Below are positions 31,924 to 34,699 of a stretch of DNA of 34,699 nucleotides, piece by piece. Positions within the stretch are counted from its first letter, which is position 1, and each line of letters starts with the position of its first letter. The DNA is from Caulobacterales bacterium (GTDB lineage: Bacteria > Pseudomonadota > Alphaproteobacteria > Caulobacterales > Caulobacteraceae). The position numbers and the translations under genes are program-made. The stretch lies in the NCBI GenBank assembly GCA_019510435.1, contig JAEKKJ010000031.1, forward strand, positions 1 to 34,699. The letters run 5' to 3'. Below the pieces are notes generated by a model. It was not told where the DNA came from, made no database searches, and saw only the letters and a program-made list of their open reading frames with translations.

Positions 31924-33366
31924 TCAGGCGTCGGAGAAGCCGAACGGCGCGCTGGTGCGCCGCAGGTCGTCCGGCAGGATCGCGCGGCCGATCGGCGGCG
32001 CAGAGCGGGCGGTGCATTCGGTGCGGTGGCAGAGGCGGCAGGTGACCCCGATCGGCGTCGCGGTCTCCGGCCCGAAACCGGGTCGCGCCTGGGTGTAGAT
32101 CAGGCGGTGGGCGTGCTCCTCCGCGCACCCGAGCGCGATCGCCCGCTCCACCCGCGCCGCGCCATAGGCGCCGCCGCCGGCGGTGACCGTGCGGGCGATG
32201 GAGAAGAACCTCTGGCCGTCCGGCAGCTCCAGCCATTGGGTGACGATCTGGCGCGGCGTCTGGAAGGCCTGGTGGACGGTCCAGAGCGGGCAGCCGCCGC
32301 CGTGCCGCGCGAACGGGAAGCCCGCCCCGTCCAGCCGCTTGGAGACGTTCCCCGCCGGGTCCACGCGAATGAAGAAGAACGGCACGCGCTCCTGCCCCGG
32401 CTTCTGCAGCGTGGTCAGGCGGTGGGCGATCTGCTCGAAGCTGGCCCCGAACTGGCGGGCCAGGGCCTCGATGTCGTAACGGCGCGCCTCCACCGCCCGG
32501 GCGAAGGCGCTGTAGGGCATCAAGAGCGCCGCGGCGGCATAGCTGGCCAGAGCCCGGCGGGTCAGCCGCTCGCCGCTTTCGCTGGCGAAGCTGCCCTCCG
32601 CCATCAGCACGTCCACGTCGCCCGTCAGGTCCAGGTAGGCGACCTGCAGGGCCAGCTGGAACTGCTGGCTGGCGTGGTCCAGGCCGTCGTCCAGCACCAC
32701 TTCGCGGCGGTGGCGGTCCAGCCGCCGGGTCGAGCCGGCCAGGGCGCTCGACGGCAGCCTGCGCACCCGCAGCCCGTGCCGCGCCTTGAGGTAGCCGACC
32801 AGGCCCTCGTGCTCGGCCACCTGCTGCGCCAGCCGCTCGGCCGCCTCGTCCAGGCTGGGGAAGCTGTTGCGCCGCGCCTCCAGGAAGCGCCGCGACTCCG
32901 CCACAGGATCGGCGAGGTCCGTCCCGCCACCGGTCGAGGCGTCGGCGCTGCGGTCGGCCAGCGCCAGCTGCTCCTCGCGGTAGGCCGTGTAGAGCCGCAG
33001 CAGGGCTTCGGTCACGCCGGGGAAGTTGGTGGTGATGTCCGCCGTCTCCAGGGCCGGTAGGTCCAGGTCGGCGAACATCGGGTCCTTGAGCACGGCCTGC
33101 AGGCGGGCGGTGTCGACCGCCGCGCCGGCCCCCGCCAGCTGGGCCATGTCCAGCTTGTAGGTCTGGGCCAGGCGCAGCAGCAGCTCGGCGCTGAGCGGAC
33201 GGTGGTTGCGCTCCAGCAGGGCGATGTACGAGGCCGAGATCTCCAGGTCCTGGGCCATGTCCGCCTGGGTCAGGCCCAGGTCGCGGCGCAGCCGGCGCAG
33301 GCTGGGCCCTACGTACAGTCGCCGTTCGGCCGGTCGCCGTTCAACAGGTCGTCGCTCGCTCGCCAT
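31924..33366 (-). CDS. ScfR/RamB-type XRE regulator of acetate/short-chain fatty acid metabolism
   Basis: A 480-residue regulator of the short-chain-fatty-acyl (ScfR) family. An N-terminal XRE-type HTH (about 22-70, DLGLTQADMAQDLEISASYIALLERNHRPLS) is followed by an IrrE/ImmA-like domain. This region lacks the HExxH protease motif (ASQQFQLALQVAY occupies its place). A C-terminal DUF2083 domain has cysteines in GVTCRLCHRTECTARSAPP. RamB of Corynebacterium and MccR-type relatives sense acetyl- or propionyl-CoA status and control isocitrate lyase. aceA lies directly divergent, so it is the likely target. ATG 33366 is chosen; a TTG three codons upstream is in frame. The first 16 residues contain an ERRP-V/A repeat. 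Confidence 0.93.
   Translation of the reverse strand: MASERRPVERRPAERRLYVGPSLRRLRRDLGLTQADMAQDLEISASYIALLERNHRPLSAELLLRLAQTYKLDMAQLAGAGAAVDTARLQAVLKDPMFADLDLPALETADITTNFPGVTEALLRLYTAYREEQLALADRSADASTGGGTDLADPVAESRRFLEARRNSFPSLDEAAERLAQQVAEHEGLVGYLKARHGLRVRRLPSSALAGSTRRLDRHRREVVLDDGLDHASQQFQLALQVAYLDLTGDVDVLMAEGSFASESGERLTRRALASYAAAALLMPYSAFARAVEARRYDIEALARQFGASFEQIAHRLTTLQKPGQERVPFFFIRVDPAGNVSKRLDGAGFPFARHGGGCPLWTVHQAFQTPRQIVTQWLELPDGQRFFSIARTVTAGGGAYGAARVERAIALGCAEEHAHRLIYTQARPGFGPETATPIGVTCRLCHRTECTARSAPPIGRAILPDDLRRTSAPFGFSDA
33319..33348. repeat. Fifteen-base tandem repeat inside the ScfR 5' coding end
   Basis: Units 33319-33333 and 33334-33348 both begin GTCGCCGTTC, and a third diverged unit follows to about 33357. 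On the coding strand they give repeated ERRP-V/A five-residue units in a basic N-terminal tail before the HTH. Confidence 0.6.
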
Positions 33367-33402
33367 GGTGCGCAAGGCCTTGGATGTGCAGTCCTTACAA
33401 CA

Positions 33403-33421
33403 TTACAGAGACTTTCTGTAA
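33403..33421. promoter_or_regulatory. Perfect inverted repeat, probable ScfR operator
   Basis: TTACAGA (33403-33409) and TCTGTAA (33415-33421) flank the spacer GACTT. The site is AT-rich in an otherwise very GC-rich region and sits midway between the divergent scfR and aceA starts. On the minus strand it overlaps a candidate promoter (TTGTCA 33431-33426, TGTAAT 33407-33402, 18-base spacing). On the plus strand TTACAA (33395-33400) and TGTAAA (33417-33422) could serve aceA. Binding would thus affect both genes. Sites I recall for RamB-like regulators are also AT-rich, but I cannot compare them here. Confidence 0.6.
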
Positions 33422-33515
33422 AGTTTGACAACTGCACCGCACGACGTCTTCCGCAGCGCACCATCGTCGCGTTACCCGAGCCGCAGACCTTCAATCTCGT
33501 TCGGGATTTCCGCGC

Positions 33516-34699
33516 ATGGCTTACCAGGACCACATCATCGAGATGAGCCAGCTCATCAAGAGCAAGGGCGGCACGTGGGACGGCATCGACGCCGAGGCCG
33601 TGGCCCGCATGCGCCTGCAGAACCGGTTCAAGACCGGCCTGGAGATCGCCAAATACACCGCCGGCATCATGCGCGAGGACATGGCGGCCTATGACGCCGA
33701 TCCCGCCAACTACACCCAGAGCCTGGGCTGCTGGCACGGCTTCATCGCCCAGCAGAAGCTGATCTCGATCAAGAAGCACTTCGGCACCACCAAGCAGCGC
33801 TACATCTACCTCTCCGGCTGGATGGTCGCCGCGCTCCGCTCCGAGTTCGGCCCGCTGCCGGACCAGTCGATGCACGAGAAGACCTCGGTGCCGGCCCTGA
33901 TCGAGGAGATCTACACCTTCCTGAAGCAGGCCGACGCCCGTGAGCTGGGCGGCCTCTACCGCGACCTGGACGCCGCCCGCGCGGCCGGCGACAAGGCCAA
34001 GGCGCAGAAGCTGGTCGACGCGATCGACAACTACGAGACCCACGTGGTCCCGATCATCGCCGACATCGACGCCGGCTTCGGCAACGCCGAGGCCACCTAC
34101 CTGCTGGCCAAGAAGATGATCGAGGCGGGCGCCTGCGCCCTGCAGATCGAGAACCAGGTCTCCGACGAGAAGCAGTGCGGCCACCAGGACGGCAAGGTCA
34201 CGGTCCCGCACGAGGACTTCCTCGCCAAGGTGCGCGCCTGCCGCTACGCCTTCCTCGAGCTGGGCGTCGACAACGGCATCATCGTCACCCGCACCGACAG
34301 CCTGGGCGCCGGCCTGACCAAGCAGATCGCCGTCAGCCACACGCCCGGCGACATCGGCGACCAGTACAACAGCTTCCTGGACTGCGAGGAGATCGCGCCG
34401 GCCGACATGAAGAACGGCGACGTGGTCCTGAACCGCGGCGGCAAGCTGCTGCGGCCCAAGCGCCTGCCGTCCAACCTGTTCCAGTTCCGCGAGGGCACCG
34501 GCGCGGACCGCTGCGTCCTCGACTGCATCACCTCGCTGCAGCACGGCGCGGACCTGCTCTGGATCGAGACCGAGAAGCCGCACATCGAGCAGATCGCGTC
34601 CATGGTCGACCGCATCCGCGAGGTCTTCCCGAACGCCAAGCTGGCCTACAACAACAGCCCGTCGTTCAACTGGACCCTGAACTTCCGCCAGCAGGTCTA
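33516..34699 (+). CDS. aceA: Isocitrate lyase, long (Pseudomonas-like) form, 3' end outside window
   Basis: The first 394 residues of isocitrate lyase, which splits isocitrate into succinate and glyoxylate, the entry step of the glyoxylate shunt for growth on acetate and fatty acids. The frame runs open to the window edge. Motifs are DIDAGFGNAEATYLLAKKMIEAGA (metal region), QIENQVSDEKQCGHQDGK with catalytic C221 in K-x-C-G-H, ARYAFLELGV-like sequence and V-T-R-T-D-S-L-G-A-G-L. The inserted segment after the active site (PADMKNGDVVLNRGGKLLRP) and the K-Q-C-G-H-Q-D-G-K variant place it in the ~530-residue group typified by Pseudomonas aeruginosa, not the ~430-residue E. coli type. It is divergent from its likely regulator. 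Confidence 0.97.
   Translation, partial: MAYQDHIIEMSQLIKSKGGTWDGIDAEAVARMRLQNRFKTGLEIAKYTAGIMREDMAAYDADPANYTQSLGCWHGFIAQQKLISIKKHFGTTKQRYIYLSGWMVAALRSEFGPLPDQSMHEKTSVPALIEEIYTFLKQADARELGGLYRDLDAARAAGDKAKAQKLVDAIDNYETHVVPIIADIDAGFGNAEATYLLAKKMIEAGACALQIENQVSDEKQCGHQDGKVTVPHEDFLAKVRACRYAFLELGVDNGIIVTRTDSLGAGLTKQIAVSHTPGDIGDQYNSFLDCEEIAPADMKNGDVVLNRGGKLLRPKRLPSNLFQFREGTGADRCVLDCITSLQHGADLLWIETEKPHIEQIASMVDRIREVFPNAKLAYNNSPSFNWTLNFRQQV

Overview
This is a very GC-rich stretch of ordinary bacterial chromosome, densely packed with genes and almost entirely housekeeping or metabolic. The gene content points to an alphaproteobacterium of the Caulobacteraceae, with Phenylobacterium or Caulobacter as my best guess. 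The main reasons are a recognisable RcdA (CtrA-degradation regulator) beside a DUF1192 protein, the alphaproteobacterial cysteine-free type of ribosomal protein L31, a DUF4164-zapA pair, a likely 6S RNA directly upstream of 5-formyltetrahydrofolate cyclo-ligase, and a gap-pgk-fba operon. The genus is inferred; no rRNA or other definitive marker lies in the window.

Layout. 1-3.9 kb: the 3' end of groEL with a strong terminator, a secreted alpha/beta hydrolase, a small four-helix membrane protein, and an orphan hybrid histidine kinase followed by a composite palindromic repeat. 3.9-8.5 kb: a minus-strand block (6S RNA candidate, 5-FCL, YmdB-type phosphodiesterase), two plus-strand genes (serine hydrolase, fatty acid desaturase), then the minus-strand DUF4164-zapA pair. 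8.6-16.3 kb: central carbon metabolism on the plus strand: transketolase, purT, an unknown membrane protein, then gap-pgk-fba. 16.3-23.5 kb: a Crp/Fnr-type regulator divergent from an orphan ATP-grasp ligase, a two-domain TlpA-like redoxin, a MocR regulator, an MHS-family transporter and thiE. 23.5-28.2 kb: a GFA-family protein, an inositol monophosphatase, a Tat-exported glycerophosphodiesterase, an ABC exporter and rpmE. 28.2-34.7 kb: a long inverted repeat, rcdA and DUF1192, a quinone oxidoreductase, a small iron-permease-family protein, a regulator with two fused TetR halves, and the ScfR-type regulator divergent from isocitrate lyase (cut by the window end).

How it works together. Transketolase, GAPDH, PGK and class II aldolase supply triose/pentose interconversion and gluconeogenesis. 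Isocitrate lyase under its adjacent ScfR/RamB-type regulator opens the glyoxylate shunt on acetate or fatty acids, and the aceA/scfR promoter gap holds a perfect inverted repeat that looks like the operator. The 6S RNA, 5-FCL, ZapA and RcdA entries link the region to growth-phase and cell-cycle control.

I found no mobile element, phage, CRISPR array, toxin-antitoxin pair, tRNA or rRNA gene. I do not see a clearly new multi-gene system. The best leads are the ATP-grasp/Crp pair, the double TetR protein, the 6S RNA with displaced synteny, the aceA/scfR operator, and several intergenic palindromes.
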